Shown: one piece after another, positions 9,196 to 18,065 of the stretch | Layout: each line of letters begins with the position of its first letter | How positions within the stretch are numbered: the stretch's first letter is position 1 | DNA from: Arenicella sp. | GTDB lineage: Bacteria; Pseudomonadota; Gammaproteobacteria; Arenicellales; Arenicellaceae | DNA: 41,142 nt | Reading direction: 5' to 3' | Assembly (NCBI GenBank): GCA_023301745.1 | Contig: JALZVW010000077.1 | Location: forward strand, 1 to 41,142 | Notes under the pieces: model-generated | Seen by the model: only the letters and a program-made list of their open reading frames with translations | Told to the model about the DNA's origin: nothing | Databases searched by the model: none | Made by a program: the position numbers and the translations under genes

Positions 9196-10389
9196 TTATC
9201 GACCTCCTCGCTTTTCGTTGGCGGTATTTTGAGCTTTTGATACTTTGCCCGATGCTTCTGATGTTGGTAAAACATCATCACGACGAACAGACGTAGAGCC
9301 GCTAGAACTTCGTTTATTGTTCTCAATAATTTTATCTATCGGCAAATACATCAAGCTGTTGCCGCCACCGGCATTTTGATCCATTAACACTTTACTGCTG
9401 TCAGCAAGCACGTCTTCCATGGTTTCAATGTACAAGCGTTTCTTAGTAATAGCCGGCGCTTTTTGATATTCGGTTAAAACCTTATTAAATCGCTCAGCCT
9501 CACCCGTTGCTTCAGCAACAACCTTGGCTTTATAAGCTTCAGCTTCTTGTAAAATTCGAGCCGCTTCACCTCGAGCATTCGGTACTAACTTCTTAGCGTA
9601 AGCCTCAGCCTGATTGGTCAACTTAGTCTTATCTTGGTCAGCACGAACAACATCATCAAAGGCATCACGCACTTCACGTGGCGGCTTTGCGTCTTGAATT
9701 TCAATCGACTGAATCTGAATGCCGGTCTGATATCTATCTAAGATATTTTGCAGCAAGGTTTCAGTTTCGGAGTCAACAATCGGTCTATCAGTGGTCAATA
9801 AGTCATCCATCGTGGTGCTACCAACAACTTCACGCAACGCGCTTTCGGTGGCACTTCGAACCACACGATCTAAGCCGCCGCGTTGAAATATATCACCAAC
9901 ATTGAACACTAAGTCTTCAATTGATTTAATTGTATATTGAACCGCCATCGTCACATCAACGATATTCTGATCGCGAGTTAACATGAGCGCTTCTTTGAGC
10001 TCAGGAGAATCATTTCTATAACCGACTTCAACCGTTCTAACTTGTTGAGTGTCAATAATGATTTTTTCTTCTAACGGCCAAGCGATGAAATTCAAGCCCG
10101 CACCAACGGTTTGTTTGAACTTTCCAAAGCGCAATTCAATACTTTGATTACCCTCATCAACTTGATAGAAAGACTGCGTTCCCCAATAAAAGACTGCGGC
10201 CAAGAGAATCAGCAACCAAGGCGAAAACAAACCCTTGCTCTTGCCGCTACCGCCACCGCCGCCAAAGCGTTTTCGAACGTTATCAATGATTTGATCAATG
10301 TCAGGGCTTTGGCTGCCCTTATTTTTATTACCGTTACCCCAAGGGTCGCGGTTTCCTGAGTTGCCTGAGCCAGGTTCATTCCAAGGCAT
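9196..10389 (-). CDS. hflK: HflK, modulator of FtsH protease
   Basis: Partner of HflC in the FtsH-associated SPFH complex. The order is a Gly/Asn-rich cytoplasmic N-terminus (about residues 1-50), one transmembrane helix near 54-72 (LFSPWLLILLAAVFYWGTQSF), the SPFH domain beginning VDEGNQSIELRFGKF, a coiled Ala/Glu-rich helix (EAARILQEAEAYKAKVVAEA) and a polar C-terminal tail. It is 397 aa. ATG at 10389 is preceded by a good GGAG site. It lies downstream of hflX with about 96 bp between, consistent with the hfq-hflX-hflK-hflC order. Confidence 0.95.
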   Translation of the reverse strand: MPWNEPGSGNSGNRDPWGNGNKNKGSQSPDIDQIIDNVRKRFGGGGGSGKSKGLFSPWLLILLAAVFYWGTQSFYQVDEGNQSIELRFGKFKQTVGAGLNFIAWPLEEKIIIDTQQVRTVEVGYRNDSPELKEALMLTRDQNIVDVTMAVQYTIKSIEDLVFNVGDIFQRGGLDRVVRSATESALREVVGSTTMDDLLTTDRPIVDSETETLLQNILDRYQTGIQIQSIEIQDAKPPREVRDAFDDVVRADQDKTKLTNQAEAYAKKLVPNARGEAARILQEAEAYKAKVVAEATGEAERFNKVLTEYQKAPAITKKRLYIETMEDVLADSSKVLMDQNAGGGNSLMYLPIDKIIENNKRSSSGSTSVRRDDVLPTSEASGKVSKAQNTANEKRGGR

Positions 10390-10485
10390 GTGTTATTTCT
10401 CCAAAAAGGGAATTAAGACCGGTTAAGGTCTGATAGTGGTCGAGTTTAGCAAAGATATAGTGATTAGGGTGAGTACAAGCAAGCC

Positions 10486-11769
10486 CTAGAGCCTTTTTAT
10501 TGCATTAATGTCATCTTGTTTCTCTAACCAGCCGAAATCAGCGGGCGATAGTTCGAGTTCTATGTCAAAAGAGCCGTCATCGTTAATGCTTTCAGTTTTA
10601 ACCAAGCTCTTTTGATACAGCGCAGCCCTTAGCTTACCATTACCTGCAGGTAAATCGACCCGACACCGCATGTGCAGTAACGATAAATATTCGGTTATGG
10701 CATCGAGCAATAGGTCAATGCCCTCGCCGGTATGCGCAGAAAGCCAAATTGCATTGACTAAACCCTTATCATTACGCTTTACCTTAGCGACTGTGCCGTT
10801 AAGGTCAATTTTGTTAAAGATCATGATCGTCGGAATATCCGAAGCATCAATCTCAACCAGGACTTTATCAACCTCGGTGATGCAGTCTTCTCGATAATTA
10901 CTAACAACGTCGACAACATGCAGCAATAGGTGAGCATTACTCACCTCTTCGAGTGTTGAATGAAACGCGTTAACTAAGGAATGAGGCAAGTCTCGAATAA
11001 AGCCAACGGTATCGGAAAGAATGGTCGCACCAAACTCCGGCAGCTCAACACGGCGCATGGTTGTATCTAAGGTAGCAAAAAGCTGATCTTCAGCGTAGAC
11101 ACCGGCGTTGGTAATATTATTGAATAGGCTTGATTTGCCAGCATTGGTATAACCAACTAAAGAGACCGTAGGCACGGGCACTTTAGCTCGCGACTTACGG
11201 CGTAGTTGACGTTGCGCCGAGACCACATCCAAACGCTTATTCAGCACTTTGATGCGGTGCCCAATAAGCCGTCTATCCGTTTCTAATTGAGTTTCGCCTG
11301 GGCCACGTAACCCAATGCCACCCTTTTGCCGTTCAAGGTGAGTCCAGCCGCGCACCAAACGCGTAGAGAGGTGTTGCAACTGGGCTAACTCTACTTGAAG
11401 CTTACCTTCGTGACTGGTGGCGCGTTGAGCAAAGATATCAAGAATCAAACCCGTTCGATCGAGTACTCGAACTTTTAACGCCCGCTCTAAGTTTCGTTCT
11501 TGAATGGGGCTGACAGAATGATTGAGAATCACCAGATCGATTTCTAACGACTCGATTATCGCGCCGACCTCTTCAACCTTACCTTTGCCAATATAAGTTG
11601 AGGCATCAGGCGAACGCCTAAACGCCGTCAGCGTATCCACAACAATCGCACCCGCTGATGTAGCAAGCAATTGAATCTCTTCAAGTATTTCTTGATCTTC
11701 TTGCGATGAGTCACGTTGATAAACTATCAACGCGTTGGGGTGAGTCTTTGCTTGGGCGAGTTCGAACAC
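10486..11769 (-). CDS. hflX: ribosome-associated GTPase HflX
   Basis: GTPase that binds the 50S E-site region and splits stalled or hibernating ribosomes, especially under heat stress. It has an N-terminal HflX domain (STYIGKGKVEEVG) and linker coiled coil (GGIGLRGPGETQLETDRR), then the G domain with G1 (GYTNAGKSS), G3 (DTVGFIRDLP) and G4 (NKID). The length of 427 aa matches E. coli. The start is GTG at 11769; the alignment of MFELAQ with other family N-termini supports it although no strong Shine-Dalgarno is seen. It is separated from hfq by 228 bp holding a 6-bp hairpin at 11960-11977. Confidence 0.95.
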   Translation of the reverse strand: MFELAQAKTHPNALIVYQRDSSQEDQEILEEIQLLATSAGAIVVDTLTAFRRSPDASTYIGKGKVEEVGAIIESLEIDLVILNHSVSPIQERNLERALKVRVLDRTGLILDIFAQRATSHEGKLQVELAQLQHLSTRLVRGWTHLERQKGGIGLRGPGETQLETDRRLIGHRIKVLNKRLDVVSAQRQLRRKSRAKVPVPTVSLVGYTNAGKSSLFNNITNAGVYAEDQLFATLDTTMRRVELPEFGATILSDTVGFIRDLPHSLVNAFHSTLEEVSNAHLLLHVVDVVSNYREDCITEVDKVLVEIDASDIPTIMIFNKIDLNGTVAKVKRNDKGLVNAIWLSAHTGEGIDLLLDAITEYLSLLHMRCRVDLPAGNGKLRAALYQKSLVKTESINDDGSFDIELELSPADFGWLEKQDDINAIKRL

Positions 11770-11959
11770 GATATAGTTTTAACAGAAATTATGTGTGCCA
11801 GCCAACTAAAACAAAATCAGTTAGAAGCGAATTTGAGTTAGCTAGGTTAACCATACGCTCAGACTAATATCTATTTAAGTACCTGTGAGAACACACGCTA
11901 GCAGCAAACTGGCATAGTGAGGCCTAGCAATTAAGCTCATGCTCTCTATTAGTTAGTGC

Positions 11960-11977
11960 GCCCATCTCTAAATGGGC
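11960..11977. other. hairpin in hfq-hflX spacer
   Basis: GCCCAT (11960-11965) and ATGGGC (11972-11977) form a perfect 6-bp stem with a 6-nt loop. Neither strand shows a following T-tract, so I do not call it a terminator; it could stabilise the hfq mRNA 3' end or attenuate read-through into hflX. Confidence 0.4.
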
Positions 11978-11997
11978 TACAACGTTAATTAACAGAC

Positions 11998-12234
11998 TTA
12001 TTCGTCTTCTTCAAAATCAATGCGAACCGCTTTTGAAGGCACAACGGTAGAGACCGCATGCTTGTAGATCATCTGATTAACTGTATTACGTAATACGATC
12101 ACAAACTGATCAAATGATTCAACTTGGCCTTGCAATTTAATGCCGTTGACCAAGTAGATTGAAACTGGAATTCTTTCCTTACGTAACGCATTTAAGAAAG
12201 GGTCTTGAAGCGCTGTTCCTTTATTTTGTGCCAT
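11998..12234 (-). CDS. hfq: RNA chaperone Hfq
   Basis: Sm-like hexameric RNA chaperone that pairs small RNAs with mRNAs. The start chosen is ATG at 12234 ([20 protein letters not shown]), the invariant Hfq N-terminus; the track start at 12279 adds 15 unlikely residues. The Sm1 ([19 protein letters not shown]) and Sm2 ([11 protein letters not shown]) motifs are intact, including the distal-face Tyr and proximal Lys-His residues. At 78 aa it has only a short acidic C-terminal tail (IDFEEDE), unlike the 102-aa E. coli protein. It is not directly coupled to miaA here: a long spacer intervenes. Confidence 0.97.
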   Translation of the reverse strand: MAQNKGTALQDPFLNALRKERIPVSIYLVNGIKLQGQVESFDQFVIVLRNTVNQMIYKHAVSTVVPSKAVRIDFEEDE

Positions 12235-12399
12235 TATTCTTATTCTCTTTTTAATTCTAATATGCGGTAAATAGACCATTCGCGGTCGTGATTAATTAGT
12301 GACCACGATCAACTATAAAAACCATAACTAAATAATATAAACGCTATTTGCAAGCCCAAACGCAGCTTTTCAAACAAATTACACTAAACGACTTACACT

Positions 12400-12492
12400 A
12401 TGGCCTTAAAAATTCTCGACCTTCTAAAGGCAAAAATCATAAGCATTACTGAGAGGCTCTTAGAACCCAATCAAGGAGGAAACATGGCCTAA
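12400..12492 (+). CDS. possible 30-residue small protein
   Basis: ATG at 12400 opens a 30-codon frame ending TAA at 12492. The first 20 or so residues (MALKILDLLKAKIISITERL) have the spacing of an amphipathic helix, then EPNQGGNMA. There is no good ribosome site before the first ATG, but the internal AAGGAGG followed by ATG-GCC-TAA in the same frame is striking. It is too short for the ORF track and may be fortuitous. No homologue is recognised. Confidence 0.2.
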   Translation: MALKILDLLKAKIISITERLLEPNQGGNMA

Positions 12493-12500
12493 AGACCATC

Positions 12501-12541
12501 AGTCGGCAACCTCAGTCGGTAACCTTAGTCAGTAACCTTAG
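12501..12541. repeat. 13-bp tandem repeat, three copies
   Basis: AGTCGGCAACCTC, AGTCGGTAACCTT and AGTCAGTAACCTT follow each other with exact 13-bp period from 12501, with AG of a fourth copy. It is non-coding in any supported frame and lies just after the 30-codon ORF. Confidence 0.8.
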
Positions 12542-12600
12542 CCCACACAAAGCAACACTAAGTTTAGATATTAATAATAACGCTAACAGGTGAAATATCG

Positions 12601-12813
12601 ATGACCGATGCCAAGGTTCTCATCTTGCCTCACTTATCTATGGTCTTATCGTTATTTATCAATAGGCTTAGAACCTTATTCAACGTAACGCCGCCTGATA
12701 AGTTAACTATAAATCACTTAATTACGAGGCATTACTTAACTAACGCACTAACTTTCCCCTCAGAATGTTCCCATGATTATAAGCTAGTTTATATCTGCAA
12801 AATGATTAATTAA
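12601..12813 (+). CDS. possible 70-residue hypothetical protein
   Basis: ATG at 12601 is preceded by AGGTGA seven bases upstream. The 70-aa product (MTDAKVLILPHLSMVLSLF at its start) has one hydrophobic patch and no family I recognise. It sits antisense to the direction of both neighbours and lacks a visible terminator or promoter. Equally likely to be chance. Confidence 0.2.
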   Translation: MTDAKVLILPHLSMVLSLFINRLRTLFNVTPPDKLTINHLITRHYLTNALTFPSECSHDYKLVYICKMIN

Positions 12814-12823
12814 CGCTCATTTA

Positions 12824-13777
12824 TTATATAAATTGTTCAACAAGCGTTACAAGGTCTTGAAATTCCTTGTTTTCTAGGCCGTGGTCGACCCACCAAAGCA
12901 AGTTACTTTGGTTTCTTAGCCAGGTCAGTTGTCGCTTGGCAAGTTGGCGTGTCGCAACCACTCCTTTTTCTCTCATGCGGTCTGCATCTATCTCGCCTCT
13001 TATGTATTCGAGCATTTGTCGATAGCCGATCATTCTCATCGACGACGCATCAGCATCAACACCATTGTCTAATAGACCTCGAACTTCTGACTCTAAGCCG
13101 GCATCAAGCATAATGTCAAAACGGCGACCAATACGCTCATGCAACACGGCACGATCTGAGAACGAGAGCGCGATCTTGATTAGAGGGTTCGGCGGCGGCA
13201 ATTTTCGACTGGCATTGTATTCAGCAACCGGCTTACCACCCGATAACACTATCTCTAGCGCACGTTGAATGCGCTGAGCATCCATTGAGTCAATTCGTTC
13301 TGCGCTTCTAGGGTCTAAGACCGCTAGGCGCTGATGAAGGGCCGACCACCCGAGACTCTCGGCCTCACTGGTAATTCTTGCTCTCAGCTCTTGATCGGCT
13401 TGCGGTAACTCAGTTAAACCTCGCTCTAAGGCATTAAAGTAAAACATTGTTCCACCGGCTAGCACCGGCATTTTGCCACGTTCGGTAATATCTTTGATCA
13501 GGGCACTGCAGTCTTTAAAGAAATCAGCCACTGAATAATTTTCATTCGGTTGCCTGACATTGACCAAATGATGAGGGTAATTGGTCAAAAAATCGGGGTC
13601 TGGCTTAGCGGTACCGATGTCCATGCCGGTGTACACTAACGACGAATCGACACTAATAATTTCAGCATCGACGCTCTCGTAGAGTTGCGCGGCGGCGTCG
13701 GTCTTACCGGTGGCCGTTGGCCCCATAATACAGACAATCGGAATTTGCTCAGGCGCTAAAGAAAGTTGACGTTTCAT
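12824..13777 (-). CDS. miaA: tRNA dimethylallyltransferase
   Basis: Transfers a dimethylallyl group from DMAPP to N6 of A37 in tRNAs that read UNN codons, the first step to ms2i6A. The P-loop GPTATGKT lies near residues 18-25, followed by DSSLVYTGMDIGTAKP, the GGTMFYFNAL motif, SMDAQRIQRALE and the tRNA-contacting C-terminal RQLAKRQLTWLR. It is 317 aa, the usual length. The ATG at 13777 overlaps the mutL stop (TGATG); a GTG one codon earlier is an alternative. The overlap indicates translational coupling with mutL. Confidence 0.96.
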   Translation of the reverse strand: MKRQLSLAPEQIPIVCIMGPTATGKTDAAAQLYESVDAEIISVDSSLVYTGMDIGTAKPDPDFLTNYPHHLVNVRQPNENYSVADFFKDCSALIKDITERGKMPVLAGGTMFYFNALERGLTELPQADQELRARITSEAESLGWSALHQRLAVLDPRSAERIDSMDAQRIQRALEIVLSGGKPVAEYNASRKLPPPNPLIKIALSFSDRAVLHERIGRRFDIMLDAGLESEVRGLLDNGVDADASSMRMIGYRQMLEYIRGEIDADRMREKGVVATRQLAKRQLTWLRNQSNLLWWVDHGLENKEFQDLVTLVEQFI

Positions 13778-15687
13778 CACTGACCGCGTTTAAACCAACC
13801 ATCAAGCTGGCTGATGGACATCTGAACCCAGGTAGGTCGACCATGATTGCACTGGCCGCTGCGTTCAGTCGCTTCCATATCACGTAATAAGGCATTCATT
13901 TCAGCAATTGACAGCAGGCGGTTTGCTCGTACCGAGCCGTGACAGGCCATTGAAGAAAGCACTTCGTGCATGGTTTCTTCGATTCTATTGCTGTGTTCAG
14001 TCGCCACTAAGTCAGACAATACATCTCGAACCAGCTGTGACACGTCAGAGTTAACCAGCACATCAGGAACCGTTCGCACCACTAGTACTTTTTCATCAAG
14101 TTGCTCGACTTCTAAACCTAGCTTAGCAAACAGATCTTGTTGTTGGTTCCAAGCCATTATCTCGGTTTCACTAACCTCAATGGTGACCGGCACTAGCAAT
14201 GGTTGCTGGGCAATCGATGCCGAGTTCATTGACGACTTCAACCGCTCGTAGGTAATGCGCTCATGCGCGGCATGCATGTCAACTAAGACTAAGCCCTGCT
14301 CATTTTCGGCCAAGATATAAATACCTTTGAGCTGTGCCAAGGCATAGCCCATGGGTGGAATAACGCCCGCTTGGATTTTCGGCGTTAGTGCGACATTTAA
14401 ACCCGACTCGCTTAGCGACCTTGACGGGTCTGGTCGAAAGGCTGAATCGGCGACTTGTTTATACCCACCGATTTGCTCTCTGACTTGATCTGCCGTTAAA
14501 CGGTCGCCCGTTTGATAGCGATTATTATCGTCATATCGAATCGGCGATTGTTGATTCATTTGTGACTGACTGGCTAAACGAGCGGCCATTCCAGACATCG
14601 CATTCGGGTTAATCGGCTTAGGCGCCGCGGCACCCTGCTCGGCATCTACCTGAAGACTTCCAACCTCACCGGCACTTGCCCCCACATAGCGTTGAATAGA
14701 GCGAAATACAAAACCATGAACACTTCGGCTTTCTCGAAATCGCACCTCATGCTTGGTCGGGTGCACATTGACATCAACACCGGCTGGATCCATTTCCAGA
14801 TACAACACATATATTGGGTGGCGGCCGTGAAACAAAACGTCTTGGTAACCCAGACGAACCGCATGAACGATGGTTTTATCACGAATCAGACGTCCATTGA
14901 GAAAGAAGTACTGCATGTCAGCTTGGCTACGTGAAAAGCTGGGCAAACCAGCCCAACCAGAGAGCCTCATATCGTCACGCCGCTCATCAAAATACAAACT
15001 ATTTTCGGGTACGTTATCGCCACAGACCATTTTCAAACGACGTGCGTCGTCAGCCGGCACACTAGGCAGGTGCAAGACAACTCGACCATTGTGTTGCAAC
15101 TTAAACGCCACATCAAAACGCGACAATGCCATGCGACGAACCACTTGATCTAAATGCTTAAATTCAGTGTTATCGGTTCGCAAAAACTTGCGGCGTGCCG
15201 GAGTATTATAAAACAGGTCACGGGTCTCAATCGAGGTGCCAACCGGGTGAGCTACGGGCTCTGGCTCGGTGGTCTTATTATTTCCGTCACTGGACACCAT
15301 CCACGCTTGATCAGAACTCATTTCACGAGACCTGATCGTCATTCTGGTAACCGAAGCAATGCTTGGCAGTGCTTCACCACGAAAGCCTAAGGTTGCGATT
15401 TGCTCAAGATCCGTCAGATTTTCAATTTTACTGGTCGCGTGACGAGACAAGGCCATCGCTAGGTCCTGCTTTAAGATGCCATGCCCGTTGTCGGTGATTT
15501 TTAAGCGCTTTACGCCCGCGTTTTCAACCTCGATATCAATACTTGTGGCGCCAGCATCGAGCGCATTCTCGATCAACTCTTTGAGCATAGACGCTGGCCG
15601 CTCAATAATTTCGCCGGCCGCAATCTGATTGATAAGACGAGGGTCTAGTGCGTGTATACGTTGCTTAGTTAAGGTATTGTCGATCAT
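13777..15687 (-). CDS. mutL: DNA mismatch repair protein MutL, endonuclease-type
   Basis: GHKL ATPase that links MutS mismatch recognition to downstream repair. N-terminal ATPase motifs are intact: ELIENALDAGA, DNGHGILKQDL, TLGFRGEALPSI. The C-terminal dimerisation domain carries DMHAAHERITYE at 470-481, matching the metal-binding D[QM]HA(X)2E(X)4E endonuclease motif, plus ACHGSVRANRLL and GQCNHGRPT near 581-618. E. coli MutL lacks this site and relies on MutH, so this cell probably nicks with MutL itself. The linker (about 340-440) is Gln/Asn/Ser-rich and variable. It is 636 aa and located between amiB and miaA as in many gammaproteobacteria. Confidence 0.96.
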   Translation of the reverse strand: MIDNTLTKQRIHALDPRLINQIAAGEIIERPASMLKELIENALDAGATSIDIEVENAGVKRLKITDNGHGILKQDLAMALSRHATSKIENLTDLEQIATLGFRGEALPSIASVTRMTIRSREMSSDQAWMVSSDGNNKTTEPEPVAHPVGTSIETRDLFYNTPARRKFLRTDNTEFKHLDQVVRRMALSRFDVAFKLQHNGRVVLHLPSVPADDARRLKMVCGDNVPENSLYFDERRDDMRLSGWAGLPSFSRSQADMQYFFLNGRLIRDKTIVHAVRLGYQDVLFHGRHPIYVLYLEMDPAGVDVNVHPTKHEVRFRESRSVHGFVFRSIQRYVGASAGEVGSLQVDAEQGAAAPKPINPNAMSGMAARLASQSQMNQQSPIRYDDNNRYQTGDRLTADQVREQIGGYKQVADSAFRPDPSRSLSESGLNVALTPKIQAGVIPPMGYALAQLKGIYILAENEQGLVLVDMHAAHERITYERLKSSMNSASIAQQPLLVPVTIEVSETEIMAWNQQQDLFAKLGLEVEQLDEKVLVVRTVPDVLVNSDVSQLVRDVLSDLVATEHSNRIEETMHEVLSSMACHGSVRANRLLSIAEMNALLRDMEATERSGQCNHGRPTWVQMSISQLDGWFKRGQ

Positions 15688-15702
15688 GAGATTTTAAGAC
15701 AT

Positions 15703-17664
15703 TTATCCGGGTATTTTTAATATTTGGCCTAGTCGCACGGTACGGTCACGCAGGCCATTGGCGCGCATTATGGCTTTAATTGTCACGCCGTACTCCTCAG
15801 CAATTTCAGATAAGGTATCACCGCGAGTCACTTTGTGTTTACTATCGCGCTTGGCCGGTGAACGGCCGCCCGGTATCTTAATTCTCTGACCCTTGTAAAC
15901 GGAGTCTCGCGATAATCCATTATGACGTTTTAAGGCACTGATTGTTACATTATAGCGCGCCGAGATCTTAGAGAGCGAGTCCCCTCGTTTGACGATATGT
16001 ACGCTGGGCTCTGCGCCCGATGTACGCGCGCTTTGAGATACTTTTTCACTTCCAGGCAGCTTGAGTTTTTGGCCCAAAACAGCCGTATTATTGCGTAATT
16101 TATTGATACGCTTTAATTCTTTGACGGTCGTTCCATACTTAAATGCGATGCTCGAAAGTGAGTCGCCTCGTTTGACGGTATGCCGTTTTGACGCTCTGTT
16201 TTGAACCGTCGACGACGCTATGTTCGGCGACGAGTAATTGGCTTGGCTGTAATAAGGTGTTTGTTCATAATATTCGCCTAAAGCCGTATGAATAGCCTTA
16301 GCGATTTTTTTTTGGTACTTAGAAGTGCGTAGCTTTTTTTCTTCATTGAGATTGGTAATAAACCCGGTCTCGATTAATATCGAAGGAATATCCGGTGATT
16401 TAAGCACCGCAAACGACGCTTGCTCAACCCGTTTCGAATGCAATCGCCCAACCTTCGCTAACTCCTTTAAAACACGGCCGCCTAAATTCACACTTTCACT
16501 AATCGTGTTAGTCATCGATAAATCCACCAATACCTTGGCGAGCACCGCGTCTTTATTGGCTAAGCTTACACCACCAATCAAATCAGCCGCATTCTCTTTT
16601 TTGGCTAGTGCCCGCGCCATTGCACTGGTAGCGCCGCGTTGAGACAAAGCAAAGACAGACAAACCATTGGCGCTTTTTTTGGTAAACGCATCGGCATGAA
16701 TTGATACAAAGATATCAGCGCCTTTTTCTTTCGCCATTACACGGCGCCGAGTCAGATCAATGTAGTAGTCCCCTTCTCTGACCAGAAACGCCTGCATCCT
16801 AGAATCAGCGTTAATTTCTTTTAACAGGCGCTTTGCTATTGATAAGGTAATTTCCTTCTCTCGACTACCTCGATGACCGCTTGCCCCGGGGTCTTCTCCG
16901 CCGTGACCAGCATCAATCGCGATGGTGATTTTTTGTTGCGTTCGACTAGGTTCATTAATAACGGTCGCGGCTGGTACATCACTCAAACTCTGTTGATCGG
17001 CTGAACTCGTCGACACGTCGGTAGACGGCGCCAAATCCGCGATGCTTTCGTCAACAGCACTCGACTCCACAATATCCACAATAGTAGGGGCTTGTGAGTC
17101 GGCGCTTTGATTTAAAGCCCCTGTGGCATCGGTCGATGTCGGGTCAAATTGAGTATCAACTAAATCAAGCACCAAACGATGACCGTATAACTCATTAGGA
17201 GTAAGTACAAAGCTATGTGCCTGTAGGGGAATTTTCAACTCAAAAACAAAGCGAAGCATACCCTCTTGCGGAGAGCCTGTGCGCATTCCAGCCAAATGGT
17301 GATTTTCGGTCTGCATAGTTGGAAGAATCGCTTTTAAACCAGCATTTTCGATATCGACGACAATGCGTTCAGGATTCTTCAGGCCAAAAACCTTGTGCTT
17401 AATATTTTCAGAAACATCAAATACAACACGGGTTTTATCCGGTGAGTGCCAAAGTCGTACACTATTGATTTGTCTCGCGCCTTGTTGCGCCAATAACTCG
17501 CTTGGCGCAAGCAGCAAAAAGCCTAACAGCAACACCGACAGGGCAGCCAGAAAGATTGACGAGCAACGCAATCGGCTTAGCTGGCTTCGTTTAATTAAGG
17601 GTATTTCTACCTGTTTGGCCTTGAGTGCCAGTAGATTGTGAGTCACTGAATGACGTTTACTCAA
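15703..17664 (-). CDS. amiB: N-acetylmuramoyl-L-alanine amidase AmiB/AmiC type
   Basis: Periplasmic zinc amidase that cleaves septal peptidoglycan during daughter-cell separation. The order is a 30-residue basic n-region, a hydrophobic signal segment (SSIFLAALSVLLLGFLLLAP), an AMIN septal-targeting domain (about 65-170), an acidic Ser/Thr/Asp linker, the Amidase_3 domain (IAIDAGHGGEDPGASG, SIHADAF, LIETGFITN) and three LysM repeats at about 495-538, 556-599 and 610-653, each starting with a VxRGDxLSxI motif. E. coli AmiB has a single LysM, so three is an expanded form. The start is TTG with no strong ribosome site. It is the gene directly upstream of mutL (15-bp gap). Confidence 0.94.
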   Translation of the reverse strand: MSKRHSVTHNLLALKAKQVEIPLIKRSQLSRLRCSSIFLAALSVLLLGFLLLAPSELLAQQGARQINSVRLWHSPDKTRVVFDVSENIKHKVFGLKNPERIVVDIENAGLKAILPTMQTENHHLAGMRTGSPQEGMLRFVFELKIPLQAHSFVLTPNELYGHRLVLDLVDTQFDPTSTDATGALNQSADSQAPTIVDIVESSAVDESIADLAPSTDVSTSSADQQSLSDVPAATVINEPSRTQQKITIAIDAGHGGEDPGASGHRGSREKEITLSIAKRLLKEINADSRMQAFLVREGDYYIDLTRRRVMAKEKGADIFVSIHADAFTKKSANGLSVFALSQRGATSAMARALAKKENAADLIGGVSLANKDAVLAKVLVDLSMTNTISESVNLGGRVLKELAKVGRLHSKRVEQASFAVLKSPDIPSILIETGFITNLNEEKKLRTSKYQKKIAKAIHTALGEYYEQTPYYSQANYSSPNIASSTVQNRASKRHTVKRGDSLSSIAFKYGTTVKELKRINKLRNNTAVLGQKLKLPGSEKVSQSARTSGAEPSVHIVKRGDSLSKISARYNVTISALKRHNGLSRDSVYKGQRIKIPGGRSPAKRDSKHKVTRGDTLSEIAEEYGVTIKAIMRANGLRDRTVRLGQILKIPG

Positions 17665-18065
17665 TAGTGTGAATATTTGTCGAGCAATTACATCAGGTTT
17701 TTAGGCCAAGTGCGAGTACTTATAACAAGCGTTAAGAAAACAACAAGCGATTAACCAAGATCAGCGATAACGAGTTTTCTAAAAAAGAAAATGAAGAGCC
17801 GAGCCAGCTAAAAAATTAGCACGCTGGCCCGGCTCAGGAGTGTTAAGCGAAACTAAAAACTATTAGCCTTACTCAACCCAAAGAGGGGGGGGATTATCTT
17901 TGGCTGTTAAAAAGTCACCAACCACAAAACCTTTTAACGACTACGATATTGACATAAATTTATTTAATTATCTGTAAAACAGTGTGTCATTTAAATTAGG
18001 CAAGTAATGTATTTAAATCAGTGGCTTTGGGTCGCTCTCGGCCTGACGCCAAGCGCATATAGAGT
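17665..18065. other. amiB-tsaE spacer with hairpins and a G8 tract
   Basis: No ORF is supported in about 400 bp. It contains a long hairpin at 17796-17835 (two 6-bp stems split by one A-C mismatch), and a 7-bp hairpin at 17878-17903 whose loop begins with eight consecutive G. A promoter for amiB should lie in the left part. A terminator function for the 17796-17835 hairpin on the minus strand is possible because T-rich sequence follows it on that strand. Confidence 0.5.
17796..17835 (-). terminator. probable terminator between tsaE and amiB
   Basis: GAGCCG-A-GCCAGC pairs with GCTGGC-C-CGGCTC across a 14-nt loop. In the minus direction the stem is followed by TTCATTTTCTTTTTT. This would end the tsaE transcript before amiB. 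The long loop and interrupted T-tract lower certainty. Confidence 0.5.

Larger units (their letters stand above)
12280..12823. other. unusual miaA-hfq spacer with plus-strand small ORFs
   Basis: In most gammaproteobacteria miaA and hfq lie close together. Here the spacer holds a 30-codon plus-strand ORF (12400-12492), a perfect AAGGAGG inside that ORF placed 4 nt before an in-frame ATG-GCC-TAA, a three-copy 13-bp tandem repeat (12501-12541) and a 70-codon ORF with AGGTGA seven bases upstream (12601-12813). A minus-strand promoter for hfq is expected within 12240-12400 but I could not choose one. Confidence 0.5.

Noticed and set aside
12601-12813. The 70-codon ORF as a confident gene
   Set aside because: It has a good ribosome site but no homology, promoter or terminator that I can see, so it is listed only at low confidence.
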